DNA of 64,000 bases, taken from contig NW_026251729.1 in NCBI RefSeq assembly GCF_025024155.1, forward strand, positions 414,867 through 478,866, written 5' to 3'. Source of the DNA: Gamsiella multidivaricata (Eukaryota; Mortierellomycota; Mortierellomycetes; Mortierellales; Mortierellaceae). Positions 11,386 to 22,844 of this stretch are shown here, piece by piece. The notes beneath the pieces were generated by a model that was given only the letters and a program-made list of their open reading frames with translations, ran no database searches and was not told the origin of the DNA. Each line of letters starts with the position of its first letter. Positions within the stretch are counted from its first letter, which is position 1. The position numbers were made by a program, and so were the translations under genes.

Positions 11386-14326
11386 ATGGGTAACGCGACC
11401 TCAGCGACCTCAGATTCGACCGAACCAACCACTCTCGACTCGCTTCGTCTCGGACCACCCCCTGCCGACTGGGACCTTTCGCAGGACTCGAGACACCATG
11501 GCCGTATTTCAGGTACTGCAAGGTCGCAACACCATCATCCGACCCCGTTCAATATTTCCTCGCAAAGTGCCAACTGCGGTGTTCTTTGTACCCCAAGGAT
11601 CCTCGCCTGATAATCAATTGTCTTTTGTTTCATCGTGTAGAACCGATTCTGGAAGCAGTTGAACCCGTTGGCCCTCAGTATCTGGCTCATGCGCGTCGCA
11701 AACTCCTCAACCGCACCTTCTCCGAAGATGAGGAGCACCTGGAAAGGACAAAGGCTGAGGCAGATGCAGCTGCGGTTGCAGCCCAATTGGCCGACGATGC
11801 CGAGAATGCGGACTATGAGATTGAACCGGACCACAAGGATGATTTGAAACGCGATGCGAAGGATTGGAAAAAGCAGGATCACTATCGCGTGTTGGGATTG
11901 GGCAGCGTACGTTGGAGAGCTACGCAGGGGTTGATCAAAAAAGCTCGTAAGTAATGTATCTTTGTCCATTCGATAAATCCTCACAACTGGTATCTCTTTT
12001 TCATATGAGCTTTTATTTTTCCTCGTTCTAATATTGATCATGTGTTTGGACAATCACCTTGTCAACGTGAATTGTAGATCGTACCAAGGTCCTTGTTCAC
12101 CACCCAGACAAGAAATCAGGCGCTTCAGGTGGAAACGCTACACATGATGACGGGTTCTTCAAATGTCTTCAGAAGGCTTACGAGATCCTCTCTGACCCTG
12201 TCAAGCGCCGCCAATATGACTCGGTCGATCCGATCCCTGAAGAGTCCTACTCGCCTTTCAAAGACGGAGCTGACCTGCCATTCATCGAAGCATGGCGGCC
12301 CGTTTTCGAGCGCGAGGCACGATTTTCGGTCAAGGACAAAAAGGATATCCCAAATATCGGCACCATGGAATCGACTAAAAAGGAAGTCGAGGCCTTTTAT
12401 GGATTCTGGTACGGGTTCGAGAGCTGGAGAACTTTTGAGTACCTCGATAAGGAGGAAGGCGATGGCCCTGAAAAGTAAGTCGTGATCCCATATGTGCACT
12501 CGCACGCCGATGAAGGAAAAAATAATGAATATAGCGTGCTTAGGAGCTGCGCTTGCTGCAATCGCTTCGGTTGGTACTCACTATCGCTCGTGATTCTTTG
12601 TGCTTTAGTCGAGACGACAAACGGTATCTGGAGAAAAAGAACAAGGCAGAGCGGGCCAAACTCAAGAAGGAGGATGCAGCTCGACTTCGCAAACTTGTTG
12701 ATAATGCTATTGCGCTCGATCCTCGCATGGCCGCATTTAAAGAACAAGAAAGGGTTGCCAAAGAAGCGAAAAAGAAGGAGCGTCAGGGACAGGCTTTACA
12801 GGCAAAGATGGATGCCGAACGCGACGCTGCTTTGGCCAGGGAGCTGCAAGAAGAGAAGGAAGGTGAGGAGCGGGCCAAAAAAGAGGAGGAGCGGAAGGAG
12901 AAGGAGGTCAAGAAGAAGGCCATCCGGAAGGAGAAAAAGAACGTAAAGACATTAATCAAGGTATGTCGGGTTACATGCCACGATTGTATACTTTACGATC
13001 ACAGTCAGAGAAAAGTGTTAAAGAACGTTTCCTTCTTCGCTGCTTTGTATAGGATGCAAACTATGGTTATCCCACAGGGACCAGCGCCACGTCTGCGACA
13101 TTGGAAATATATCTATCGGAGCTGGAGACCATGCTAGACAAGCTGAGTCTAGAAGACTTGGAAAGGATCGGGGCCGAACTGAGCGTGCCACGGAAATCCA
13201 ATGTAGACAAGCAGAAAATTTTGTCCGCAGAGGCACAAAAGTTGGTGCACGATGGACTGTCAGAACCCGGAAGTTTGACGCAGTTTGGAGTCGGTAGGTC
13301 TATCATCCTTTGCTTTTAACTCTGAGAAACGGTGCCATAAGACTCTAATTTACTAAATCGAGTTTTGCTGTTCATCTAGATGCCGTTGAGCGCCCAGCAA
13401 ACAAGGCAACAGAGATTAAAAAACCAGCGTCTGGACCACCGTCCGCATCGTCGTCACCAAATGTCCCGAATAAGGAATGGTCCGTTGAGGAAATCGCCCT
13501 TCTGATCAAGGCGGCCAATAAGTTCCCTGGAGGTGTCAGCAATCGTTGGGAAACGATTGCCGCTTACGTAGCTTTGCATACAGGTCTACCGCAGCGTGAC
13601 CCGGATGATGTGATCAAGAAGTCAAAAGCAGTTCAGAAGGGGTCCTCGCAAGAGGCTGCCGTCCGGCAGCTCCAGTTCCAGAAGAAAACTTACGACATCG
13701 CAGATGCACCTTCGATTCGGTATGATATCGAAGGTGGCGTACCACCGGTCGCAACGGCGGACATGCCAGTCGCTTCTGCTGTTGCTGCTGCAGCTGAGGT
13801 GGCAGCAGGAAAGAAGAAAACCAAGCCGACTGCTGTAACATCAAACACCAAGTCAGGACCGACGAAGGCAAACAAGCATGCTGCCCAGGCAGAGGCATCG
13901 CCCTCGGTTCCCGCGGCAACAAACCCGTCAGAGGCACCGCCAGGCGGAGCGAAGACAGCTGCGCTTGCGGCTGCCACTTCTCCAACAGCAGCTTCCCCTA
14001 GCGTAGCGGCCGCGCTGTGGAGCGCAGCAGAGCAAAAGCTACTGGAAACGGGCATGAAAATGTACCCGCCCTCATGGCAAGGAGAGGGTGATCGCTGGGA
14101 CAAGATTGCCGAGGTTGTACCCGGTCGGACCAAGAAAGAATGCAAACTTCGTGTCAAAGTAAGTTCTGTTCCCGATTACATGGTTGTATACCCATAATGA
14201 ATTCGATAAGCAGTTTCAAAGCAGAATCTAATACGCTTTCTTTTCTGTTTTCTTTTTTTTTCCTAGTATCTACAGGAGCAAGTTAAGGCGCAAAAGGCTG
14301 CTGCTGCTGCTGCTGCAGGAAAATAA
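11386..14326 (+). CDS. ZUO1: Zuotin / DNAJC2: ribosome-associated J protein with two SANT domains
   Basis: Seven exons: 11386-11512, 11641-11946, 12078-12474, 12609-12960, 13053-13293, 13380-14158, 14267-14326; all junction phases agree and give 753 aa. Zuotin with Ssz1 forms the ribosome-associated complex that stimulates Ssb-type Hsp70 on nascent chains. The J domain (about 125-195) starts DHYRVLGLG and has the essential HPD at 153-155. The zuotin homology region follows (FESWRTFEYLD, then RYLEKKNKAERAKLKKED), then a long charged helix that contacts the ribosome. Two SANT/Myb-like domains are visible, about 506-555 (NKEWSVEEIALLIKAANKF) and 687-734 (LWSAAEQKLLETGMKMYPP), separated by an Ala/Pro-rich linker. 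Budding-yeast Zuo1 is shorter and lacks SANT domains, so this has the metazoan MPP11 layout. The stop at 14326 lies 56 bp from the convergent ubinuclein stop. Confidence 0.95.
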
Positions 14327-14382
14327 AAAGGCTCCAACTTTGTAACCATGAAATATGCCTCACAACAACTTCAGTTCTTTAT

Positions 14383-17300
14383 TCACCGTGGACGAGAGCG
14401 CGGAGCCTCCCAGTGCTTGAAAGAAATTGGCGGTTTGGAAGGCTCGACCTCTGTTCGTGTTCCCCTTGAGTTCACTCGTTCGCACCATTCCATGTATGCC
14501 GGCGTCAAGTACGTGGGATCAGAATAGGGCGTTGGAGATCCCGGCATTGGCGCGAGTCGGCGTAAGGACGGCTGAGCCTGCATGTAAGCACGACTAGATG
14601 CGTCATCGGTAGGGCTACCTGTCATACTAGCTTCTGTAGCAGAATGCTGTGGCCTCCAAGCCTTGTCCCATGAATCGCATTGATCTTCAGACTGCAGGCG
14701 GGAATGATGAGGACCGTGATGTGGATGAGCGTCTGGACTTGGATGGCACTGTTGAGGATATGACCGTGGGTGTATCGGATCGTGATGCTGTACCAAAGGT
14801 CTGGTCTTCTCAGTACGCCTCTCAGGTAGCTGAATTGGCGCTCTTGGATAAGATTCTTCGTGCTGAACATCCTGGTACTCTTGTTGACGTTCATATGTCG
14901 GCTCCTGCTGCTGCTGCTCTTGCTCCTGCTTTACCTGCACTAGCAACTCCAACTTCCGCTGTTCCTCCTGAAGTCGCTCCTTTTGGACTGCAACCCGCCG
15001 TTGCTGCTCCTCTAGCTGCCATCTCCCCCCTATATCCTCGCCTTCCATCTTCTCGCCTTCCATCTTCTCGACTTTTATCGACTGATTTTGAGATGATCTC
15101 CACTTTTTGGTCGCCACACTACTTGCTTCGCGCCTTCTATCGCCATTCTTCCATTCCCAATCAAGGGACTCGCGCTTCCCTGCAACAGGCGGCCGCTCTG
15201 AGACCGGCTGATCTGCGCTACTCTGATAGATGCTATGCTGTTGACTTGGCAACCTATCTTGATAGATTCCGCGCGGCTGACTTGTTGAACCGCGCTGAGT
15301 CAGGGGCTGAGGTTGCATCGGAAATGACTTTGTGTGCTCCTCGTAGCTGCGTTGTGCTCTCGCCGCCTCATCCTCGGCCTGCGCCCTGTAACTCATACGT
15401 ATCTTCTTCGCAGGCCCTCCTTGCGCACGCAGTAATGAGTCATATATGGCCTGCTGAATAGGAGCTGGAATTGGTCGTGGATTCGGGTTGGACTGGACTG
15501 CCGATGGTTCGTATCCTGGAGTGGTTATTGACTGCTGAAGATGTGACTTTGGTAACCTCGATGCTGTCGCATCACTTCCGCTGCCTTCTCTGGGCCTTCT
15601 ACCAACTATTGTCGCTACACTCTTGTTATTACCGGAGGCATTCCATGCGTTCTGTGGCGAATTGGGTGAGGGTGGTAAAGGTGACCGCATTGATCGGTGC
15701 AGATACTGACGATCTTTTAGTGTCGTGGAGGGTGGCCGCTCCAAGGTGGATGGGTGATTTGAAACTGAATTTCGCCGCTGCTGATCAATAAGGGACGCTC
15801 CAGAAGATAGTTCGCTGGCATCTGATAAGGTCTGGGGGTTTGATTCCGAGTGTCTTCTGGGCCCTGTTGCGCGAAAACGGGAAGGAGTAGTCATGGTCAG
15901 CATGGAATAGGACTCGATCGAAAATCAATTCTTTGCAAGGCGTTGTAGATGCTGTATAGGGAACTACCATTTGAGCTGTCGTCCAAGGCTCCGTTATCCT
16001 CGCTCTTGAAAGCCTCATCTGCTGACCTGGGGGCGCGAGATTCTCTGTCTTGCGAAAAGGATGGTATCGCATTTGGTGACATCGCAGGGGACAGCGGTCG
16101 ATATATTGGCGCCGCGGAAGGCGTGGAAGAATTTAGCTCAGAGCTCTGTGAATGCACAGATGCACTGGACGGCGCTGTCGGGCGCTGTTTCTCCATGAAA
16201 TCCTCATGTTGCTTATCCGCCTTCTTTTGGTTGGTTATCTTGTCCTTTAACTGCGAATACTGGCGTGCAATCTCGCTCAAGGTCATCCGGCCGGGAGGGA
16301 AACATGAAAGTATCTAATAATATGGAATGAAAAGTCAGATACGATTGCCGGCCAGCTACTGTTCTCTATATCCTTGTTCTCTCGCAAAAGATGCCATTGA
16401 GGTTCACGCCTGCCCGTCGGAACGGTCACGATACTAATAACTGGCTTACCTTCAGATATGCGCCCTCTCTTGTCTGCGCCTCAGATTCGTGCATGGGGAA
16501 GGATGGATCGAGAAAATGAAGTTCTTTGGCTGCGGCCCTGAGCTCCATGAACTTCTCCATGATCTCCCACAGAAGCAACCTCAGACCCTGAGTCCACATA
16601 AACACAGGCTTGGACCTATCCATTGCTGCCATTGAAAGAGATAAGGATTGTTACTGAGATGCGAGCGGGATGGGAAAGTTGTTTCTTCTTTTTTTTTTTT
16701 CCTTGCATGAAAGATCACAAACTTTACCATCAGTGCTGTGCTTTTGGTCCCGCGCTGGGTTCAGTCCCAGTGCGGCGCCTTCCGCCTCTACACGCGTCAT
16801 GAGCATGGCAATCATATGATTCCTCTGTGACTCCAGTTCGCGAATCCATTCCGGTAGGATGTTCTTATAAACAAGTTTCTAGTACAATTAAGAATGGTTA
16901 ATGAAAAGAAGTGAAATGAAGCCATAACGAGTTGATTCATCCCGCCTTCCTCAGCACTTTGATCGCGGGATTTTTCTATTACCTTCAGGGTAAACTTGTT
17001 GTAGGGAAGAATTTTTTGCAGATGTATAAAAAAGTTTTCCCCGATCATGTATCCACTTGGGCGTGTATCCAATGCCATTTTTGCACACCTGAAGAGTGGC
17101 TCGCGAAGCTGTTGCGGAAATGGTACCTTGGTCTCCCATGATTCTGGTGGAAGAGCGACTGCATATTAGAGGCGGTGTTTGATGTTGTTTTTTTGTTCTC
17201 GGACTTTCGAAACAAAAGGTGCGTGCCGCTCATGTTACCTTTCATGGCCAACGCTGAAAGGACACTGTATGCCTTTTGAACTTTGTCGTCAAACGGCTGT

Positions 17301-17410
17301 AAACACATTTCCGTTTTCTCCACACCCGAGGTCGCCTCGTCCATCCGTGCCATAATAGGCCCTGTGTCGAGATGTGGCGATGTCACTGCGCACTCGTTGC
17401 TGTCCGCCAT
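14383..17410 (-). CDS. Ubinuclein-like protein (HIR histone-chaperone complex)
   Basis: Six exons: 17410-17239, 17158-16983, 16878-16728, 16625-16450, 16313-15968, 15863-14383. All phases agree, giving 833 aa. Residues ~58-290 match the conserved middle domain of ubinucleins: LFRCAKMALDTRPSGY..NFFIHLQKILPYNKFTL corresponds to the human segment ending in a Phe-Leu-Pro turn, FMWTQGLRLLLWEIMEKF to the FQWNDEIRELL helix, and CFPPGRMTLSEI to the WPKGWM turn. Ubinuclein/Hpc2 is the H3.3-handling subunit of HIR/HIRA, acting in replication-independent nucleosome assembly. The remaining ~540 residues are Gln/Ser/Pro-rich with a Glu/Gln coiled-coil segment. The N-terminal Hpc2-related domain (HRD) is not seen: only 57 residues precede the middle domain. 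An AG just upstream of the chosen ATG (TTGCCCTCTAG) leaves room for an earlier exon, but no HRD-like frame was found. Convergent with zuotin. Confidence 0.8.
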
Positions 17411-19732
17411 TAAGGAACTAGAGGGCAAGTCATATGGTGGTGCTATGAGTCAGTGTTTGGTATGGCTTTCACACCAAGACGTTGGCAGGGTCAAGGAAAG
17501 GGGTCAAGAGAATAATGAAGAAAGGAAGGTTAAGCCAGAAATTGGTGTCTCCTGCCCAAAAGAAGGTGAGGCGTGACAGTCTCCGCATCGTCCAATCGAC
17601 AGTGAACACAGCTCTTCCTGTGCGGCGCGGAGGGGGCGGGCAGGTCTAATAGCTAAACAAAAAAACAAAAAAACAAAAAAACAGGGACACAGACACTCAG
17701 CCCTACTGCTGATAACGAAGGCGGACTAGCATTGCATGTGTGCATATCGTACTTCTCCATACTCACAAAGCGATACTGTCAGTCTAATCACATATTCCTC
17801 AGCCCCGGGTTATCGGAGAGGCACTGGGGCTGTTAGGAAGAGTAGGTAGGGGTTATCTTTGCCCAGTTCGGTAATGAATTTTTTACGTGGAAGGAAAGCT
17901 CTGTTTTACAGAGATTATTACACAAAGCTGAATTTGTCTCATGTCTGCTGCACGAAGACACAGCAACTGCAGCCTGTCTTTAAATTGAGAACACAGAAAA
18001 CGTTTCTCACATCCTGCAGTACAAAGGTACACAGGGGGCGAACTCAATACACAGCATGATTAAACTTGGTGCTGGATGGTGGGGCTAAGCGACAGACGGT
18101 CGATGGCAGGATGAGTAGCCTAGATACGCGATCAAGATTCATGGATGTGAAGACAGCCTGCGCGCCGATTCATCCATTGTATATAGCCAGTCTATAAATG
18201 TTTATATTTAAGACGAATGGCAGTGTGAGGAATCGAGTACATTAACATGTGAGCCCAATGTATATCGAGCACAGACAATTGCCAGTGGACGGTGTGGGGG
18301 TCACAGAAAGAACCGCCAATAGTCTGGTCTACTGGCGAGCAATTACAGGATCAGATTAACCTTATTCCACTCAGAATGACCCACTCCTCTACAAAGAATG
18401 AGAGAAAGTGGACCCGCTTCGTCTTTGGGAATGACGATAGTAATGCGCATATGCCTAGCCCTGGATGAACGTGATAAATTAACCAAAGGCGGTATGTCAG
18501 ACCATACGACGCACCCATCGAAGCTCACCGTATTTCTCTTCGACTACGGCCCGATTCTAAAACGTATAATCGCAAGAGGATGAGTATTCAGTTGATGATA
18601 GAGTGCTCGGCCTAGGCGGTTGGCCAACGTTCGGATGTGTGCATGGTTTACACTAGGGTAGTGAATTGAGTAGAAGTTGAGAGGGTGGCTGATCTTCTTG
18701 GGCGCAGCCTGAGCCAACAGCACATGCTACACAGATATCCTGAACATTTTGGTGCCAACTGAAAAGAAGAAACCAGAGCTACATTAACTTGGCACGAAGG
18801 GAACAGAGCGTCGACGATATTTTTGTTTGAATATGCACATACTAGCGCTAATCATCTGCGTCGAGGCCTTTAGATCTTGGGCTGAATTCGAAGCTCTTTT
18901 ATATCTTCACCTAGACCTCAATTTGTTCCTTGTCCAACAGTTTTTATGAAAAAAAGTCCATGCACGACCCTGATGAATGAATCCGGCTAAGGAGAAAAAG
19001 AGGACCGAAAGCTTTTGCGCCTAGGCACACGTCCACGTGTTCCATACACCCCTATCAAGCACTTGGTGCTGTAAACTCATGCTTGATACTTAAACTAAGC
19101 TGGTGCACATGGACTGCAGCGATTGTTTGGAAGACTGCATGGCTGGCGCAGCAATGACAGCTTTATTTTCATACTTGCCATTGGTAGGTAAAATAGCCTT
19201 CCATTACGTGTTCAATTGCTCAATTGAACGACTGCGCTGGACTTGGACCCCGCGGTCTCTGCGGGAGGCTTGCGCTGCAGCCGGCGGCGTAATGGCCCGG
19301 TTCATAAAGCCTTGTCCGTTTGCTCCAAGGCTCAGATAGGTATCCAGGAATGGCCCACCCGACCGCCAAGCAGATGGGGCAAAGAGGGGGTAAATCGGAG
19401 AGATGAGCCAGCCATGGCGCATTTGCGGCAGGAAAAAACTATGTCTTCTGAAAAAGGGAATTTTCCATATGTACTGGCGGAATGGGATGGCGGGTTCACT
19501 CCAGCCAATGGAATGGTCAGCCCTCTTGCATCAGATAATCAGACCCCACAGACAGACTAAGCAGTCGCCGCCTTTCTTTCTTCACTTCCTCGTTCCTTGC
19601 TCCCCTGCGCTACCCCTTCAGTCCCCCGCACTCTTCCTGACCTTGCCACCACATTCATTTCCACATACCCCCATTGAGTGACTAGTTTTCCTCGCCGAGC
19701 ACATCGTTCCTCTATCCATCGCCAAATGCACC
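17411..19732. other. Intergenic region of 2.3 kb, no gene seen
   Basis: It separates the divergent ubinuclein gene and the 19733 gene. I see no long frame, tRNA or repeat family. A (CAAAAAAA)n stretch lies at 17654-17684. The last ~150 bp before 19733 are C/T-rich, as expected for a leader of the next gene. Confidence 0.5.
17654..17684. repeat. CAAAAAAA microsatellite
   Basis: About four near-perfect octamer copies in tandem in the intergenic region. Confidence 0.8.
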
Positions 19733-21757
19733 ATGGAGACTGCCGAGCATTCGACCCGTCCACCGCCACTGCCTGCAAAGCTGCGCTGGCGTCCTTACAG
19801 CAACGGGACCACGATCAAGCCGAAAAAGCACCAGCAGCAGGAGCAGCAGCAGGAGCAGCAGCAGCATGAACGTTCTGTCCGCGACCTAAACCCAAAGGCA
19901 TTGGCACACAATCTGCGACGCAGCCCCCCTCATACCCCAAAAGCCCATCCAGCCCCCGTGGCTGTACAGCTGCAGTGGGAAGAGGCAGAGACGATCGATT
20001 CCATGAGCCATGGCGGACACCCGCACAACCAACTCCATCACCACTACCATCCTTCTTACCAGAGGAGCCACACCCCATCTGATACAGAGACAGACTCGAC
20101 AGCCAGCTCTTTACGGCGTGCAGGATCTTCATTGCCCTCGCCACCACCATCACAGTCGCCGATATCTAGGCTGGCCCTGCTAGAAGGAGACTCTGATTTC
20201 GGTCAATACAAAGCCTCGGTACCTGCGCTGACAGGATACGACTTTTCGCAGCACGGAATCGCCTTGCCTAAAATCGAAAACAACACTGTGTATCAGGTGG
20301 CCTTAAATACACTGCTTGAAAATCACCGCAAAAATCAGCTTCTGGATGCTCAGGCACCGTCGCTGGCTCTTACAAGCGTGCCAGCGCCGGTATCCTTGAC
20401 AAGCCCACCTATGACACTCTCGGATACGACCCTCAATTACTCAATGTCTCCACTATTCAGCGGTGTCGGTAACAACTCGCAGCGAAAGCTCTCCACATCA
20501 GAGCTGCTCGGCATCTCGAATATTGACGATCTATTGATCTCTTGTGGATATATGGATGTGACTGATAGCAGCACAACGTTATCAACAGCCGCGAACACAC
20601 TTGTGTCACCGGCGACCACGAATAAGTCTCTTCATTCCTCACCTGTCAATGCAGCGGTGGACTTTTCCGCCTCTGACCCCTCGTCTTCCGCCTTAGACTT
20701 GGCAGCTTCATATTTTGACATGCTGGTAGCTCAAACGCCAGTTCTGCTTGCAGAAGGCGATAGTAAGCAGCTCCTATTGCAACAACAACATCGATATCAA
20801 CAACAACAACAGCAATCCCAGGCTTCATCCCCGACACTTACGATGGCTGCCAGTATTACCGACTCGTTTACGGGAATCTTCCACGATCTTGCCTCTCCAT
20901 TCACGCGCCTCATTTCGCAGGAGGATACAGGGGTTGGTGGCAACAACCCCTCTACATGGAGCTCCCTGTTTCCAAAATCTAGTGAAGATGGTTATTCATC
21001 AAATGATAGCGCCCCACGTGTCGATATGGCCACTCAAACGGACCTTCCTTACGGACCGGAGCAATTGTCCTCGTCACCGTCCTCGGGAATCTCGGCCCAA
21101 AGCCCGTCCCTGGCGCATGTTGGACTTGTTCAAGACGATATGGATTCAGAATGGCTCGCTTTCCTAGACGAGGCCTCGCCACTCGTCAGTGGAGTGAATG
21201 GGCGGACCAACGTCTCGACCGAAAAGAACTCTGCAGCGGCCTCGGAGGCTACTTCAAGGTTGACTGATCAGGCAGCATTCACACCTCAGCCGAAAAGCTC
21301 TAATTTGCAGGACAAGGGGCTTCGAAACTGGGCTGGGGACTATTTTACATCGGCAGCCATGGCTCCCACGGGCCACCGTGGATTATCAGCGAGTGGGCCT
21401 ATAAGCTCTCTGGGTGGTGGTTCAGGAGGAAGTTTGATCCGGACCCTACAGGGCAATCATCAGCAGCGATCCAACTATCATACCAAAACTTCTCCAGCGC
21501 GAGGAACGTTTGCTTCTGGAAGCTCCATACTACCCAAGAACAGTTCGACTTTGGTTCCAGTTTCTCCGAACAAAGTCTCCAAGGCGAAGCCGAAGCAGTC
21601 TGAAGAACCAGTACAGCCGATATCACAATCGTCAACACCCAAAGTTGCAGCAAGGCCAAACAAAGCGGAGACTAAAGGCAAGCAGGAAACGAAGGACATG
21701 GGTGGACTCTTGGCCATGTTTCGAGGCCTTTGGAGGGGCGACAATCGTGGGCAGTAA
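19733..21757 (+). CDS. Ser/Gln-rich protein of 674 aa (unknown function)
   Basis: Not recognised. One uninterrupted exon, ATG at 19733 (METAEHSTRPPPLPAK), stop at 21757. Two Gln-rich tracts (around residues 34-45 and 345-360), His/Pro/Ser-rich N-terminus. More ordered islands include GQYKASVPALTGYDFSQHG followed by VYQVALNTLLENHRKNQLL, SELLGISNIDDLLISCGYMD, DLAASYFDMLVAQTPVLL and DSEWLAFLDEA. These short amphipathic acidic-hydrophobic motifs on a disordered background resemble transcription-regulator or adaptor proteins, but no DNA-binding domain is present. The C-terminus turns basic and hydrophobic (GGLLAMFRGLWRGDNRGQ), which could bind a membrane or partner. The CAA/CAG codons give the microsatellite-like runs. 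Function is open; that it is a real gene is supported by length and composition. Confidence 0.75.
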   Translation: METAEHSTRPPPLPAKLRWRPYSNGTTIKPKKHQQQEQQQEQQQHERSVRDLNPKALAHNLRRSPPHTPKAHPAPVAVQLQWEEAETIDSMSHGGHPHNQLHHHYHPSYQRSHTPSDTETDSTASSLRRAGSSLPSPPPSQSPISRLALLEGDSDFGQYKASVPALTGYDFSQHGIALPKIENNTVYQVALNTLLENHRKNQLLDAQAPSLALTSVPAPVSLTSPPMTLSDTTLNYSMSPLFSGVGNNSQRKLSTSELLGISNIDDLLISCGYMDVTDSSTTLSTAANTLVSPATTNKSLHSSPVNAAVDFSASDPSSSALDLAASYFDMLVAQTPVLLAEGDSKQLLLQQQHRYQQQQQQSQASSPTLTMAASITDSFTGIFHDLASPFTRLISQEDTGVGGNNPSTWSSLFPKSSEDGYSSNDSAPRVDMATQTDLPYGPEQLSSSPSSGISAQSPSLAHVGLVQDDMDSEWLAFLDEASPLVSGVNGRTNVSTEKNSAAASEATSRLTDQAAFTPQPKSSNLQDKGLRNWAGDYFTSAAMAPTGHRGLSASGPISSLGGGSGGSLIRTLQGNHQQRSNYHTKTSPARGTFASGSSILPKNSSTLVPVSPNKVSKAKPKQSEEPVQPISQSSTPKVAARPNKAETKGKQETKDMGGLLAMFRGLWRGDNRGQ

Positions 21758-22844
21758 ACAGTTTAGCTAGCTCAAATAATCTGTATATAAAAACAGTGTA
21801 TTTTTATTATTCAACAAAAAAGAAGGCATTCGCAGAATCATCTATCTGTTAAATTGCCTGGTTGAAATCGGGGCCCAGAATAGCGGCCTCCAAGTATAAG
21901 CTTCTTGTTTTCATCGTGGCCTTATTCTTCCAGAATCGTCAAAGAATGCGTTGTCTAGATCAAAATCTACGCCAAATTCGAGTCCGGCCATCGTCTCCCC
22001 TGATCACCCGGTCTGGTCTTAATTGACACCGGGTTCAGTCTGTCTTGGTATCATATGCTAGCAGATTCAGAGCCATATTTTCAGTGCAAATGGCTTCTCG
22101 CAGTTTGTAGTTTGAGCCCTCGTTCTATATTTCTATAGGAAGAGACCTGGAGCGGTGCACAGTGACTCCTACGCTTCGAAGCAGCATTGCGAATACGCAC
22201 AAAGAAGACTACCTCTTGACGACATGTAAGCGTCAGACCAATAAGACATACAACCATATATACAAACCTCCCCTCCCCCCCCCCCCCCCCCCCCCAGAAA
22301 AATGCGACACGAAGGACGGTTAGATGATGCACAGGCTAAGAAATGCAGTTTTCACAAAGGATGTGCGAAGGGAAGTGAGGAGGGGCCCGGATAAAAATAC
22401 TCGGACGCGTCTGCATCGGTCCTAGGCGGCAAACATGACAATGAAGCGCGTAACTGTAGAAAGCCATTTCTTTATTAAATCGTTCCTGTGATGGTCTCAA
22501 GGCGATTTCACGAGGCCTGTGGAATCAACAGTATCTTACTACGGAGCCGATCCGCGAAAGGCGCCTGGATATGGTTTAGGAAGGGACGACTGTGCCCTAG
22601 CTTCTCGTCTGCCCTTTCTTGTTTAGGTTGGGGGAGTAGAAGAGGGCTGAAGAGATGGATGGCAGTGCAAAGTGAAATCCAGTTTCAGAGTAGCCGAAGG
22701 GCAGTTTGTAGTTTGTTGTCTTCCATCCGCCTTCACTCAACATCCCGCACCATCATTCCCATTCGCTCTCTCTCTTTCCTTTTTTTTTTTCATTGATCAT
22801 TCCGCATTCTCTCCATTCTTCTCTCAGACTAGATCAGCCTGAAT
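21758..22844. other. Intergenic region with a 21-nt C tract
   Basis: 3' flank of the 19733 gene and promoter side of the eight-span membrane gene. A C homopolymer is at 22275-22295. A short T tract and a pyrimidine-rich leader precede the next ATG. No coding frame is convincing. Confidence 0.55.

Noticed and set aside
13690..14157. Minus-strand 155-codon frame in zuotin exon 6
   Set aside because: Ala-rich antisense of the Ala/Pro linker; zuotin exon 6 has SANT motifs and correct phases.
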